This document shows positions 9,008 to 17,649 of a stretch of DNA of 64,000 nucleotides, piece after piece. The notes beneath the pieces were generated by a model that searched no databases, was not told where the DNA came from, and was given only the letters and a program-made list of their open reading frames with translations. The translations under genes and the position numbers were made by a program. This stretch comes from Pseudoalteromonas shioyasakiensis (GTDB taxonomy: Bacteria; Pseudomonadota; Gammaproteobacteria; Enterobacterales; Alteromonadaceae), in contig NZ_LRUE01000021.1 of NCBI RefSeq assembly GCF_001550135.1, positions 125,434 to 189,433 of the forward strand, in the 5' to 3' direction. The number at the start of each line of letters is the position of its first letter. Within the stretch, counting starts at the first letter, position 1.

Positions 9008-10656
9008 GCTTTGTCTCCGTTTACATAGCTTGCAAGTGCTTGGTAGTTGGCATAAAGCTCGTCATACACAGCAACGCGCTCAGGGTTTGGTAAATACTGA
9101 TGACATACAGACGACGCCATCACTTTTTGAGCATCTGCCACTGTTGCGTGCTCACCCGCAGCAACCGCAGCCATAATTGCTGCACCCAATGCACAGCTTT
9201 GCTCACTTTCTAAAACGTCGATTGGGCAGTTCCAAACATCAGCACAAGTTTGCATTACGTAATCTGATTTTTTAGAGATACCGCCGATAACAACCACTGA
9301 CTCGATTGGTACGCCTTCGCTACGGAAACGCTCAGTGATAGCACGTGCGCCAAAGGCAGTTGCTTCAACAAGTGCTTTGAAGAACTTAGGTGCATCAGTG
9401 CCCATTTTTAAGCCTGTTAATGCCATGGCAACGCTTTGGTCAGCATCTGGCGTACGACGACCATTTACCCAATCAAGCGCAGTTACATCGTTGCTTGTTA
9501 CAGGCAGTGCTGCCGCTGCTTTTGATAGATCAACTAAGATTGAATCTTCTAGCTTGTTAACTAACGCTTGTTCAGCGTCAGATAGATTTGTAAGTTGGCG
9601 AGTTGGCCAAAGTACTAGGTTTTTGAACCATGCGTATAAGTCACCGAATGCAGATTGACCGGCTTCTAAGCCAATTAACCCTGGGATCACTGAGCCATCA
9701 ACTTGACCACAAATACCTTTAACGCAAGTATCACCTAGTTGTTCTTTAGACGTTACTGTGATGTCACAAGTTGAAGTACCCATTACTTTAGTTAGAACGC
9801 CAGGACGAACATTGGCTGCTACTGCGCCCATGTGACAGTCAAATGCACCGTAACCAATCACGATACCTTGTGGTAAACCTAGCTTCTCGGCCCACTCAGC
9901 AGTTAAGTTGCCAGCAACTTGATCGCTTGGCTCTGTAGTTGCATTTAACGTATCAACAACACCATCTAATAGTGGATCGATATTGCTGAAGAAACTGTTT
10001 GGTGGGAAACCGCCCCACTGCTCGTTCCACATTTGTTTGTGGCCCGTTGCACAACGACCTAGCTTTAATGCTTCAGGGTGTGTTGTGCCGCACATTAGCG
10101 CGGTCATCCAATCGCAGTGCTCAACCCATGAATATGTGGCTGCTTTAACACTGCTATCAACGCGGAAAATATGTAATGCTTTGGCCCAGTACCACTCAGA
10201 AGAGTAGATACCGCCCATGTGTGAAAGGTAGTTCACATCATTGTTAGTTGCAGCTTCAGTGATTTCATTTGCTTCTTTAATAGACGTATGGTCTTTCCAC
10301 AAAATGAACATTGCATTTGGGTTTTCTGCAAATTCTTCAGTTAATGCCAGTGGTGTACCTTGGCTATTAATTGCTACAGGTGTTGAGCCTGTCGTATCAA
10401 AGCTCATACCCACTACTTTGTCTGCAGTACCTGCTGGAACTTGTGACCAAAGACCATTAACTACTTCTACAAGGCTATCAATATAGTCTTGTGGATGCTG
10501 ACGAAACTGATCTTTACTTGGGTCACAATATAAACCTTGTGCCCAGCGCGGGTAGTTTACTAAATGGCTGGCAAGTTCTTCACCAGTCGCAACATCAACG
10601 AGTAATGCTCTTACCGAGTCCGACCCGTAGTCTAATCCCAACGTATAACGAGACAT
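9004..10656 (-). CDS. araB: Ribulokinase
   Basis: A protein of 550 residues of the FGGY carbohydrate kinase family. It phosphorylates L-ribulose. The N-terminal phosphate loop is visible in YTLGLDYGSDSVRALLVD; further landmarks are SFDTTGSTPVAI, the catalytic-base region GAFDCHMGAVAANVRPG, and the C-terminal ATP-binding glycine motif VVVIGGISKKSDYVMQ followed by SCALGAAIMAAVAAG. It is the first gene of the minus-strand arabinose block and faces the transaldolase gene across a 231 bp control region. Confidence 0.96.
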   Translation of the reverse strand: MSRYTLGLDYGSDSVRALLVDVATGEELASHLVNYPRWAQGLYCDPSKDQFRQHPQDYIDSLVEVVNGLWSQVPAGTADKVVGMSFDTTGSTPVAINSQGTPLALTEEFAENPNAMFILWKDHTSIKEANEITEAATNNDVNYLSHMGGIYSSEWYWAKALHIFRVDSSVKAATYSWVEHCDWMTALMCGTTHPEALKLGRCATGHKQMWNEQWGGFPPNSFFSNIDPLLDGVVDTLNATTEPSDQVAGNLTAEWAEKLGLPQGIVIGYGAFDCHMGAVAANVRPGVLTKVMGTSTCDITVTSKEQLGDTCVKGICGQVDGSVIPGLIGLEAGQSAFGDLYAWFKNLVLWPTRQLTNLSDAEQALVNKLEDSILVDLSKAAAALPVTSNDVTALDWVNGRRTPDADQSVAMALTGLKMGTDAPKFFKALVEATAFGARAITERFRSEGVPIESVVVIGGISKKSDYVMQTCADVWNCPIDVLESEQSCALGAAIMAAVAAGEHATVADAQKVMASSVCHQYLPNPERVAVYDELYANYQALASYVNGDKA

Positions 10657-10887
10657 AATTACCTTTCACTAATTGCTTACTAACATTGTTAGTCATTATC
10701 TTTATTTGTATGATAATATCAACAATACCAGATTGTAAAGGTATTATAAAAATATTATTAACAGGATTATTTGCTGCTGGCGGGCGATTTATTGCGCAGT
10801 TTCTCTGGTAGATTAGATTGTTTTTTCAGCACAAATAATAGGTTAAAGCCACTACATTAACTTTTATATGATAAGAATGGGATAACT
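10657..10887. promoter_or_regulatory. Divergent araB/tal control region
   Basis: There are 231 AT-rich bases between the two divergent genes. The araB-proximal half contains a near palindrome TTGTATGATAATATCAACAA (arms TTGT-TGATA and TATCAACAA with one extra base) and an inverted repeat AATACC...GGTATT, suitable as operators. The tal side has TTATATGATAAG just ahead of its ribosome-binding site. No regulator gene lies in this block. Confidence 0.45.
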
Positions 10888-11841
10888 ATGTCTAGTCAAT
10901 TAGAACAACTTAAAGCAGTGACAACCGTTGTTGCTGACACGGGTGATTTTGAAGCAATCAACGAATATAAACCGCAAGATGCAACAACAAACCCATCACT
11001 AATCTTAAACGCGATTCAAATTGAGAAATATCGCCCACTTGCTGCAGAAGCCGTATCATGGGCAAAAGCACAAAGCAGTGACGCAGCTGAAGTTGTAACA
11101 AAAGCAGCTGATAAGCTAGCGGTATTAATTGGCTCTAAATTAATGGAGCAAGTGCCAGGTTTAGTTTCAACAGAAGTGGATGCGCGTTTATCATTTGATA
11201 CTCAAGCAACTGTTGATAAAGCACTTGAGCTTGTTGCTTTATATAAAGAGCAAGGTATCGACACATCACGCGTGTTAATCAAAATTGCTTCAACATGGGA
11301 AGGTATTCAAGCAGCTAAGGTACTTGAAGCACAAGGTATCCGTTGTAACCTAACGCTGGTATTTGCATTTGCTCAAGCACGTGCTTGTGCCGAAGTGGGT
11401 GCTTACCTAATTTCACCATTCGTTGGTCGTATTCTTGACTGGTACAAAGCACAAGATGCAAGCGCTGATTTCGACGGTGCTAACGATCCGGGCGTTAAGT
11501 CAGTAACGCATATCTACAACTACTTCAAAAAGCACGGCTACGAAACGATTGTAATGGGCGCAAGCTTCCGTAACATCGGTGAAATCCAAGAATTAGCAGG
11601 TTGTGACCGTTTAACTATCAGCCCTAAGTTACTTGCTGAACTAGCTGCAACTGACGCACCATTAACTCAAAAACTATTACCAGCAACAGAAAAAGCAGAA
11701 GCGCCAGCGGCAATGACTGAGCAAGCTTTCCGCTGGGAAATGAATGAAGATGCCATGGCTACTGAAAAACTAAGCCAAGGTATTCGTCAGTTCGCAATTG
11801 ACCAAGAAAAACTAGAGTCAATCTTAAGCGAATTAGTTTAA
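10888..11841 (+). CDS. tal: Transaldolase
   Basis: A protein of 317 residues, exactly the length of E. coli TalB. It moves a dihydroxyacetone unit between sedoheptulose-7-phosphate and glyceraldehyde-3-phosphate in the non-oxidative pentose phosphate pathway. The Schiff-base Lys is in the motif [12 protein letters not shown] (about residue 132); TTNPSL near the start and [13 protein letters not shown] further on are family signatures. Its location beside the arabinose genes and the transketolase suggests co-regulation for pentose use. A strong terminator follows. Confidence 0.97.
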   Translation: MSSQLEQLKAVTTVVADTGDFEAINEYKPQDATTNPSLILNAIQIEKYRPLAAEAVSWAKAQSSDAAEVVTKAADKLAVLIGSKLMEQVPGLVSTEVDARLSFDTQATVDKALELVALYKEQGIDTSRVLIKIASTWEGIQAAKVLEAQGIRCNLTLVFAFAQARACAEVGAYLISPFVGRILDWYKAQDASADFDGANDPGVKSVTHIYNYFKKHGYETIVMGASFRNIGEIQELAGCDRLTISPKLLAELAATDAPLTQKLLPATEKAEAPAAMTEQAFRWEMNEDAMATEKLSQGIRQFAIDQEKLESILSELV

Positions 11842-11860
11842 ACCGATTGTTTAAGCAGCA

Positions 11861-11894
11861 AAAAGCCCGCAAACCAAAGTTTGCGGGCTTTTTT
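11861..11894. terminator. Bidirectional terminator between tal and tkt
   Basis: A stem AAGCCCGCAAAC with GTTTGCGGGCTT, loop CAAA, has A-runs on the left and T-runs on the right. It can stop tal and also serve tkt from the other side. Confidence 0.9.
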
Positions 11895-11962
11895 ATTACC
11901 TACACATCATCACAAATGTAGGTTTATCGTGTTGCGATTACGATAATTTTTCGCCAGTCACA

Positions 11963-13963
11963 TTATTCAGCAAGTAATGCGTTTGCTTTTGCAACTAGGT
12001 TTGCCACTGTGAAACCAAAGTGCTCAAGCAATACGGCACCAGGCGCTGACTCACCAAATGTGTCCATGCCTAGTACATCACCATCTTGGCCAACATACTT
12101 GAACCAGAAGTCACGGTGTGCAGCTTCAACAGCAATCTTAGGTGTACCCGCAGGTAACACGCTTTGACGGTATGCTTTATCTTGGCTGTCAAACTGATTA
12201 GTTGATGGCATAGATACCACGCGAACTTGCTTGCCTTGTGCTTTTAGCTCAGCAGCAGCATTCACAGCTAACTCTACCTCAGAACCCGTTGCAATAAGGA
12301 TAAGCTCTGCAGCTTGTTCGCTATCAACAAGTACATAACCCCCTTTTGCAATGTCAGCAACTTGCTGTGCATCACGTGCCATTGCTTTGGTACCCTGACG
12401 GCTGAAGATAAGTGAACTTGGGCCTGTTTCTTTTAATAACGATTGACGCCAAGCTACTGCTGTTTCAGTTTCATCACACGGACGCCATGCAGTCATATTT
12501 GGTGTCATACGAAGGTTAGCGATTTGCTCGATTGGTTGGTGAGTAGGACCATCTTCACCTTGACCGATTGAGTCATGGGTATACACAAAAATGCTTTGCG
12601 CTTTCATTAATGCTGCCATACGTACTGCATTACGTGCGTATTCCATAAACATTAAGAAAGTTGCGCCAAATGGAATGAAGCCACCATGTAATGCAATACC
12701 ATTCATGATTGCGCTCATACCAAACTCACGTACGCCATAGAATACGTAGTTACCATCAGCTGCATCTTGTAAACCTTTTGCTTCTGGCCATAACGTTAAG
12801 TTAGAACCGGCAAGGTCAGCAGAGCCACCCATTAATTCTGGAAGTTGGTTAGCAAAGAAGGTGATCGCGTTTTGTGATGCTTTACGTGTCGCAATGTTTT
12901 GCATGTCGGCTTGGCATTTAGCAATGTACTCATCAGCTAATTCAGCGAAGTTAGCTGGTAATGCTTTTTCAAGAACACGACGTGTATATTCTTTTGCAAG
13001 TTCAGGATGTGCTTTGCTATAAGCTGCAAACTTTTGCTGCCATGCACCTTCAAGCTCTTGGCCTTTCGCTTGATTATTCCACTCGTTATAAACTTCTTGT
13101 GGAACTTCAAATGCAGGGTGCGGCCAGTTTAGCTGCTCACGTACAGCGGCGATTTCGTCGTGACCCAGTGGTGCACCGTGACAGTCGTGGCTACCTGATT
13201 TATTTGGCGAGCCAAAACCAATCACTGTTTTACAACAGATTAGTGTTGGTTGCGTAGTGTTGCTTTGTGCCGCTTCGATTGCACCCGCAATTGCATTCAT
13301 ATCGTGACCATCAACATCACGGATAACTTGCCAACCGTAAGATTCAAAACGTGCAGGTGTATCGTCGGTGAACCAACCTTCTACTTCACCATCGATAGAG
13401 ATGCCATTGTCATCCCAAAATGCGATTAGCTTGCCTAGGCCTAATGTACCTGCCAGCGAACATGCTTCGTGCGAGATACCTTCCATTAAACAGCCGTCAC
13501 CCATAAAGCAGTAAGTGAAGTGATCAACAATATCAAACTTTGGCTTATTGAATTGTGCTGCTAAAGTTTTTTCAGCGATTGCCATACCAACTGCGTTAGC
13601 AATACCAGAACCTAATGGGCCCGTAGTTGTTTCAACACCCGGAGTATAACCATATTCTGGGTGACCCGGTGTTTTTGAGTGAAGCTGACGGAATTGCTTA
13701 ATATCTTCGATGCTTACGTCGTAACCGCTTAGGTGTAACAATGCATATTGAAGCATTGAACCATGGCCATTTGATAACACAAAGCGGTCACGGTTAGACC
13801 AGTCTGGATTTAATGGGTTATGGCGGTGAAAGTTTTGCCACAATACCGCTGCAATATCAGCCATACCCATAGGCGCACCTGGGTGGCCAGAGTTAGCTTG
13901 TTGAACGGCATCGACAGCAAGTATGCGAATAGCATTTGCAGATTGAGAACTAGGCAGAGTCAT
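11963..13963 (-). CDS. tkt: Transketolase
   Basis: A protein of 666 residues. It is a thiamine-diphosphate enzyme that transfers two-carbon units in the pentose phosphate pathway. The Pfam-type order is visible: N-terminal ThDP-binding domain with [26 protein letters not shown], the GDGCLMEG motif and the Mg2+-binding Asn region; a middle pyrimidine-binding domain with [10 protein letters not shown]-like residues and [19 protein letters not shown]; and a C-terminal domain. A Shine-Dalgarno AGGAAG precedes the ATG by eight bases. With tal it completes the route from xylulose-5-phosphate to glycolysis. Whether this is the only tkt of the genome cannot be told here. Confidence 0.97.
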   Translation of the reverse strand: MTLPSSQSANAIRILAVDAVQQANSGHPGAPMGMADIAAVLWQNFHRHNPLNPDWSNRDRFVLSNGHGSMLQYALLHLSGYDVSIEDIKQFRQLHSKTPGHPEYGYTPGVETTTGPLGSGIANAVGMAIAEKTLAAQFNKPKFDIVDHFTYCFMGDGCLMEGISHEACSLAGTLGLGKLIAFWDDNGISIDGEVEGWFTDDTPARFESYGWQVIRDVDGHDMNAIAGAIEAAQSNTTQPTLICCKTVIGFGSPNKSGSHDCHGAPLGHDEIAAVREQLNWPHPAFEVPQEVYNEWNNQAKGQELEGAWQQKFAAYSKAHPELAKEYTRRVLEKALPANFAELADEYIAKCQADMQNIATRKASQNAITFFANQLPELMGGSADLAGSNLTLWPEAKGLQDAADGNYVFYGVREFGMSAIMNGIALHGGFIPFGATFLMFMEYARNAVRMAALMKAQSIFVYTHDSIGQGEDGPTHQPIEQIANLRMTPNMTAWRPCDETETAVAWRQSLLKETGPSSLIFSRQGTKAMARDAQQVADIAKGGYVLVDSEQAAELILIATGSEVELAVNAAAELKAQGKQVRVVSMPSTNQFDSQDKAYRQSVLPAGTPKIAVEAAHRDFWFKYVGQDGDVLGMDTFGESAPGAVLLEHFGFTVANLVAKANALLAE

Positions 13964-14317
13964 CTTATTAGCTTCCTGTTAATATTATAATATAAATAAT
14001 ATCGCAAAAACTCACTCAAATAGCAACTTAATAAACCGCCATGCCAGTAATGACGTGTATTTAGGGCCATTTTGTACCGCTAAGCGCAGGTTTTAACACC
14101 ATTTTATTGTTAATAATTTTTTCTAACTAAAGAAATGACGACACCGCTCAAAATAACCAAACCAAATTAGTGAAATATACTTATTTATCAAGCAATTTCC
14201 TTAACTAATTTAGGTTACAAAAACCAGACCTTGCTACAATTTGGTACATTATTTCATTGTTCAAGCCATTAATAACAACTTAATGTTAACAGGATTTTTC
14301 ATTAAGGTTGTTTATTT
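13964..14317. promoter_or_regulatory. Divergent tkt/mipA control region
   Basis: There are 354 AT-rich bases with no gene. The tkt-proximal part has an AT palindrome-like run (TAATATTATAATATAAATAA) that may include its -10 region. The mipA-proximal part has the 20 bp direct repeat described separately at 14231-14250. Confidence 0.5.
14231..14250 (+). promoter_or_regulatory. Tandem 10-mer, candidate OmpR-family operator, site A
   Basis: Two adjacent 10-mers, TTGCTACAAT and TTGGTACATT, form a direct repeat with one helical turn spacing, the layout bound by OmpR/PhoB-type regulators. It lies about 70 bp upstream of mipA. A second site with the same right half is at 17506-17525. Confidence 0.6.
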
Positions 14318-15205
14318 GTGACTGTTCTAGGTAGTTGCTCACTTGGGCTACGAGTTTTATTTCTAATTAGTGCATTTTGCCTTTCACCAATGGCAAGCAG
14401 CACTGACTCTGCGTATTTAGCAGATGAAGGAGTAAGCCTTGGTTTAAGCTTAGGTTATGGTCAACTCGACAACCCGGTTTATAAAAAAGACGACATTCCT
14501 CTTTATGCCCTACCGCGCATTGAGGTATTTGCCGGTGACTTTTCATTTGCAAATACTCAGTTTGCTTGGACACCCGTGTGGGGCGATAACTATCAAGTGT
14601 CGTTATTCACCCAACTTAATGAAGATGGGCTGTATTTTGCTAAACACTCAGCAGCACTGACCGCGATTAGAACAACCGGCGGCCGCCCCTCAATGACACC
14701 GCCACCACCCGGTTCAGGTATCGAAACACCAGCGGTGACAAAGCGCCGCGGTGATATTACTAAAATATCAAAACGTAAACTGTCTGCCATGAGCGGTATT
14801 GAAGCTATCGTTGACTGGCAAAGCTGGCGTTTTAGCGCGCATTGGTCAATGGAGCTCACCAACTATCACAAAGGGTTACAAGGCGCATTATCAGCACAGC
14901 GCTTGTTTTTGTTTGATCAGCATCTAGTTTTGCTCGGCGCAGAAATACAACATTTAAGTGCTGGTTTAGTGGATTACTACTATGGCAGCGCACAACAAGA
15001 GATACGAGCCGGATTTAGCCCTTTTTTAGGTCACTCTAGTCAAAAGTACAGTCTAAAAGCCAGTTACCAATATCAGTTTAATCAACAATGGCAATTTATC
15101 AGCGATATAAAATACCAACGCTTATCATCGGGTATTGCCGATAGCCCCCTTATCGATGACAGCAACTTACTGTCTTTTTATGCTGGCTTTGCATGGAATT
15201 ACTGA
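14318..15205 (+). CDS. MipA/OmpV family outer-membrane protein
   Basis: A protein of 295 residues with an N-terminal signal sequence (LGLRVLFLISAFCLSPMASS) and alternating aromatic beta-strand pattern ending in the barrel-type C-terminus LSFYAGFAWNY. Landmarks of the MipA/OmpV family are SLGLSLGYGQLDNPVY, IPLYALPRIEVFAGDFSF and DGLYF. Family members include MltA-interacting scaffolds and OmpV-like porins; which applies here is not evident. The start is GTG with an AAGG about nine bases upstream. It is the first gene of a four-gene operon (mipA, DUF3019, response regulator, kinase), each overlapping or nearly touching the next. Confidence 0.85.
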   Translation: MTVLGSCSLGLRVLFLISAFCLSPMASSTDSAYLADEGVSLGLSLGYGQLDNPVYKKDDIPLYALPRIEVFAGDFSFANTQFAWTPVWGDNYQVSLFTQLNEDGLYFAKHSAALTAIRTTGGRPSMTPPPPGSGIETPAVTKRRGDITKISKRKLSAMSGIEAIVDWQSWRFSAHWSMELTNYHKGLQGALSAQRLFLFDQHLVLLGAEIQHLSAGLVDYYYGSAQQEIRAGFSPFLGHSSQKYSLKASYQYQFNQQWQFISDIKYQRLSSGIADSPLIDDSNLLSFYAGFAWNY

Positions 15206-15588
15206 TGATGTTGCGTACGAAGCTTTTTTCACTCTTATTCATTTGTAGCCTCGCGTTTGTTGGCAGTACATTCGCACAAGCCGGTTATATCGAGGCAACA
15301 CCAGAAAACTGTGTAACGATAGAGCAAGACTGCGTGATGGATGTATCGATTAATTGGTATACCGAAGTCAGCAAAACGGTGTGCATTCGTGTTACTGATC
15401 AACAAATTAGGCTGTTCTGCCAAAAGCCAAATCAAGGGCAGAACTTTGCAATCACAGTGCAAAACAATCGCAACATTGTATTAGAGCTACTTAGCGAACA
15501 GCTAGAGCCATTAGAAAGCACTGAAATTAGTTTATTCCACCAGCATGTTAAGAAACGCCGACGTGATATCGCATGGAGTATTTTTTGA
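15205..15588 (+). CDS. DUF3019 family exported protein
   Basis: A protein of 127 residues whose ATG overlaps the mipA stop (TGATG). A signal peptide ends near TFAQA. The mature part has four Cys (ENCVTIEQDCV, KTVCIRV, RLFCQK), likely two disulfides, and ends with a basic stretch HVKKRRRDIAWSIF. It belongs to the DUF3019 family, found mostly beside two-component systems and MipA genes in marine gammaproteobacteria; function unknown. The context suggests a periplasmic partner of the kinase or of the MipA protein. Confidence 0.75.
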   Translation: MMLRTKLFSLLFICSLAFVGSTFAQAGYIEATPENCVTIEQDCVMDVSINWYTEVSKTVCIRVTDQQIRLFCQKPNQGQNFAITVQNNRNIVLELLSEQLEPLESTEISLFHQHVKKRRRDIAWSIF

Positions 15589-16298
15589 TGAGCCAGCATA
15601 CTATTTTATATATTGAAGATGATTTAAAACTTGCCCAACTAGTCTCTAATTATTTAACTGATCATGGCTATACCATTGAACACTTTGAAAGTGGTTGCCA
15701 TGCCTGTTACCAAGCAAGCTGCAAAAAGTACGACCTAATTTTGCTTGATATCGGATTAGGATCAGAAGATGGTTTTGAGGTATTTAAAGAACTAAAACAA
15801 TATCAAGATACGCCAATTATTTTTATGACCGCAAGGCAGAGCCAAGTTGATCATATCACTGGCCTTGAGCTAGGCGCCGATGATTACCTAACCAAACCTG
15901 TTTCCCCGTCCATTTTATTAGCGCGAATTAACAATACCATTCGCCGCAGCCATGCTGTTAAGCCAACAAGTACCACCCATAACGCCCATAATATTCGCTT
16001 TGGTTCTTTAAGTATTAATACTATTCAGCGCGAGGCTTATTTGCATAGCCAGCCACTAGAATTGACCAGTGCAGAGTTCGAAATACTGATCCAACTAGCT
16101 CAATCAGCGGGTCAGTTGGTCAGTCGAGATCAGTTATTTGATGGCACTATTGGCCGTAAATATGATGGTCAAAGCCGCACAATCGATGGCCGCATTAGTC
16201 GCTTACGCAAAAAACTCGGTGACGAAGCGGTGCCGGCACAAAAAATCGTCACGGTTTGGGGTAAAGGATATATTTTTTCTCCACAAGCGTGGGGTTAA
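15588..16298 (+). CDS. OmpR/PhoB family response regulator
   Basis: A protein of 236 residues when started at the ATG overlapping the DUF3019 stop (TGATG). The receiver domain begins TILYIEDDLKLAQLV with the acidic pair; the phosphoacceptor Asp is in LILLDIGLG, Thr in FMTARQ and Lys in DDYLTKPV. The C-terminal winged-helix DNA-binding domain runs through LTSAEFEILIQLA, GRKYDGQSRTIDGRISRLRKKL and VTVWGKGYIF. The partner kinase follows directly. A shared direct-repeat site upstream of mipA and of the S8 protease is its likely target. Confidence 0.93.
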   Translation: MSQHTILYIEDDLKLAQLVSNYLTDHGYTIEHFESGCHACYQASCKKYDLILLDIGLGSEDGFEVFKELKQYQDTPIIFMTARQSQVDHITGLELGADDYLTKPVSPSILLARINNTIRRSHAVKPTSTTHNAHNIRFGSLSINTIQREAYLHSQPLELTSAEFEILIQLAQSAGQLVSRDQLFDGTIGRKYDGQSRTIDGRISRLRKKLGDEAVPAQKIVTVWGKGYIFSPQAWG

Positions 16299-16304
16299 TG
16301 CAGT

Positions 16305-17489
16305 TTGCTACGCCTTTTTTGCTATTTGTATTTAACCCTAGCAGTTTGTCTGGGGAGCGCCGCTTGGTTACTAGAAACCTATTTTCCAAGCCCACCGAGT
16401 TACAGTACAGAGCAGCAATTAGCAGAGAGTATATTGAGTCTTGCGCCCAATAACCCTGATATTAAACAAACACCTCTGGCGAACTTTTACCTTGGTGAAC
16501 AATTACAGGCATCACTTTTAGCAGGTCAGGTAATTAGCGTTAACGATGCTAATAACAACCTTTACTTTCATAAACTTGCCGATGATAGACAGACCTTATT
16601 AAGCATTGGCCCCTACAGCCAGCCTGCTGATCAGGGCTATCAGTCTTTAGTAAGCCTTCTGTTTTACTCTAGCCTTGCCTTAGCTGTGGTGATTTTTACA
16701 GGCCCACTGCTGTTTGACTTAAATAAGCTACGCAAAGCCAGTAGTAAAATGTCTAATGCCGACTTTACAGCACAAGTCCACTTCACACGTTTTAGCTTGC
16801 TAAAGAGCATTGGCGATACCTTCGATAACATGGCATTAGCGCTTCATAACCGTAATCAAAGCCAACGCGAATTGATCAATGCTGTTTCTCATGACTTTTT
16901 AACGCCTATTTCACGGGCTAAATTCGCCCTCGAAGCAGTCGTTGATAACAACGCTTATCGGCACAGTGTGTTGCAAGACATTATTGAACTTGAGCTTTTA
17001 GTCGAAGAGTTTTTAACCTATGCCGAGCTTGAACAATGCGAACCCACCTTGTTAGTGAAAGACTACTGCCCAGACGAGCTATTACAGCCCTGCATTACTA
17101 AGTTTCAAAGCTATAGCCCTTTGGCTATTCGTCTTGACTGCGAATTAACAGCCATTTGCGTTGATAAACAAAGCTTTCAACGCTTATTGCAAAACTTACT
17201 CGGCAACGCGGTTCGCTTTGCTAAAACGCAAATTCATATCAGGCTTTCACAATGCGAAAACGGCACTTTGTTAGTGATTGAAGATGATGGCCCAGGGATC
17301 CCAGAACATATGCGCGCCAGCCTCATGCAACCATTTTCTAAAACCGCTTCGGTGCACCAAACAGGCTACCAAGGTGTTGGCCTTGGCTTATCAATCGTTA
17401 AGCAACTATGCCTATGGAATAACGCAAAGTTTAGCCTAGATAACGCACAAACCTTAAGCGGAGCAAGAGCAAGCATCTTGTTTCGATAA
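16305..17489 (+). CDS. Sensor histidine kinase
   Basis: A protein of 394 residues with two transmembrane segments (about 3-22 and 116-136) enclosing a periplasmic sensor loop of about 90 residues. The H box is NAVSHDFLTPISRAKF, the N box NLLGNAVRFAK, and the G boxes EDDGPGIP and GVGLGLSIVK. It starts with TTG because no ATG exists near the N-terminus; GGGG in the end of the regulator gene can serve as Shine-Dalgarno. It is in the same reading frame as the regulator and separated from it only by TAA and two codons. It probably senses an envelope signal together with the MipA and DUF3019 proteins. Confidence 0.9.
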   Translation: MLRLFCYLYLTLAVCLGSAAWLLETYFPSPPSYSTEQQLAESILSLAPNNPDIKQTPLANFYLGEQLQASLLAGQVISVNDANNNLYFHKLADDRQTLLSIGPYSQPADQGYQSLVSLLFYSSLALAVVIFTGPLLFDLNKLRKASSKMSNADFTAQVHFTRFSLLKSIGDTFDNMALALHNRNQSQRELINAVSHDFLTPISRAKFALEAVVDNNAYRHSVLQDIIELELLVEEFLTYAELEQCEPTLLVKDYCPDELLQPCITKFQSYSPLAIRLDCELTAICVDKQSFQRLLQNLLGNAVRFAKTQIHIRLSQCENGTLLVIEDDGPGIPEHMRASLMQPFSKTASVHQTGYQGVGLGLSIVKQLCLWNNAKFSLDNAQTLSGARASILFR

Positions 17490-17505
17490 ACAGTTTTTCG
17501 GTAAA

Positions 17506-17525
17506 AATGTACCAAGCTGTAACAG
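17506..17525 (-). promoter_or_regulatory. Tandem 10-mer, candidate operator, site B
   Basis: Read on the minus strand this is CTGTTACAGC followed by TTGGTACATT, matching 16 of 20 positions of site A at 14231-14250, with the right half identical. It lies about 125 bp upstream of the S8 protease gene. Confidence 0.55.
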
Positions 17526-17649
17526 TGTGTGCCAATTGTTTACATTTCATTGATGTTATAGTCACAACTCAACACTATCCCTACTGATTACAACCGTTCG
17601 CCGTTAGCGCGAGCTCATAATTATAATCCTTCGAGGGAAGTTAGATCAC

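Noticed and set aside
9335-9658. A 107-codon plus-strand frame inside araB
   Set aside because: It is antisense to a full-length, well-conserved kinase gene and has no ribosome-binding site or domain.
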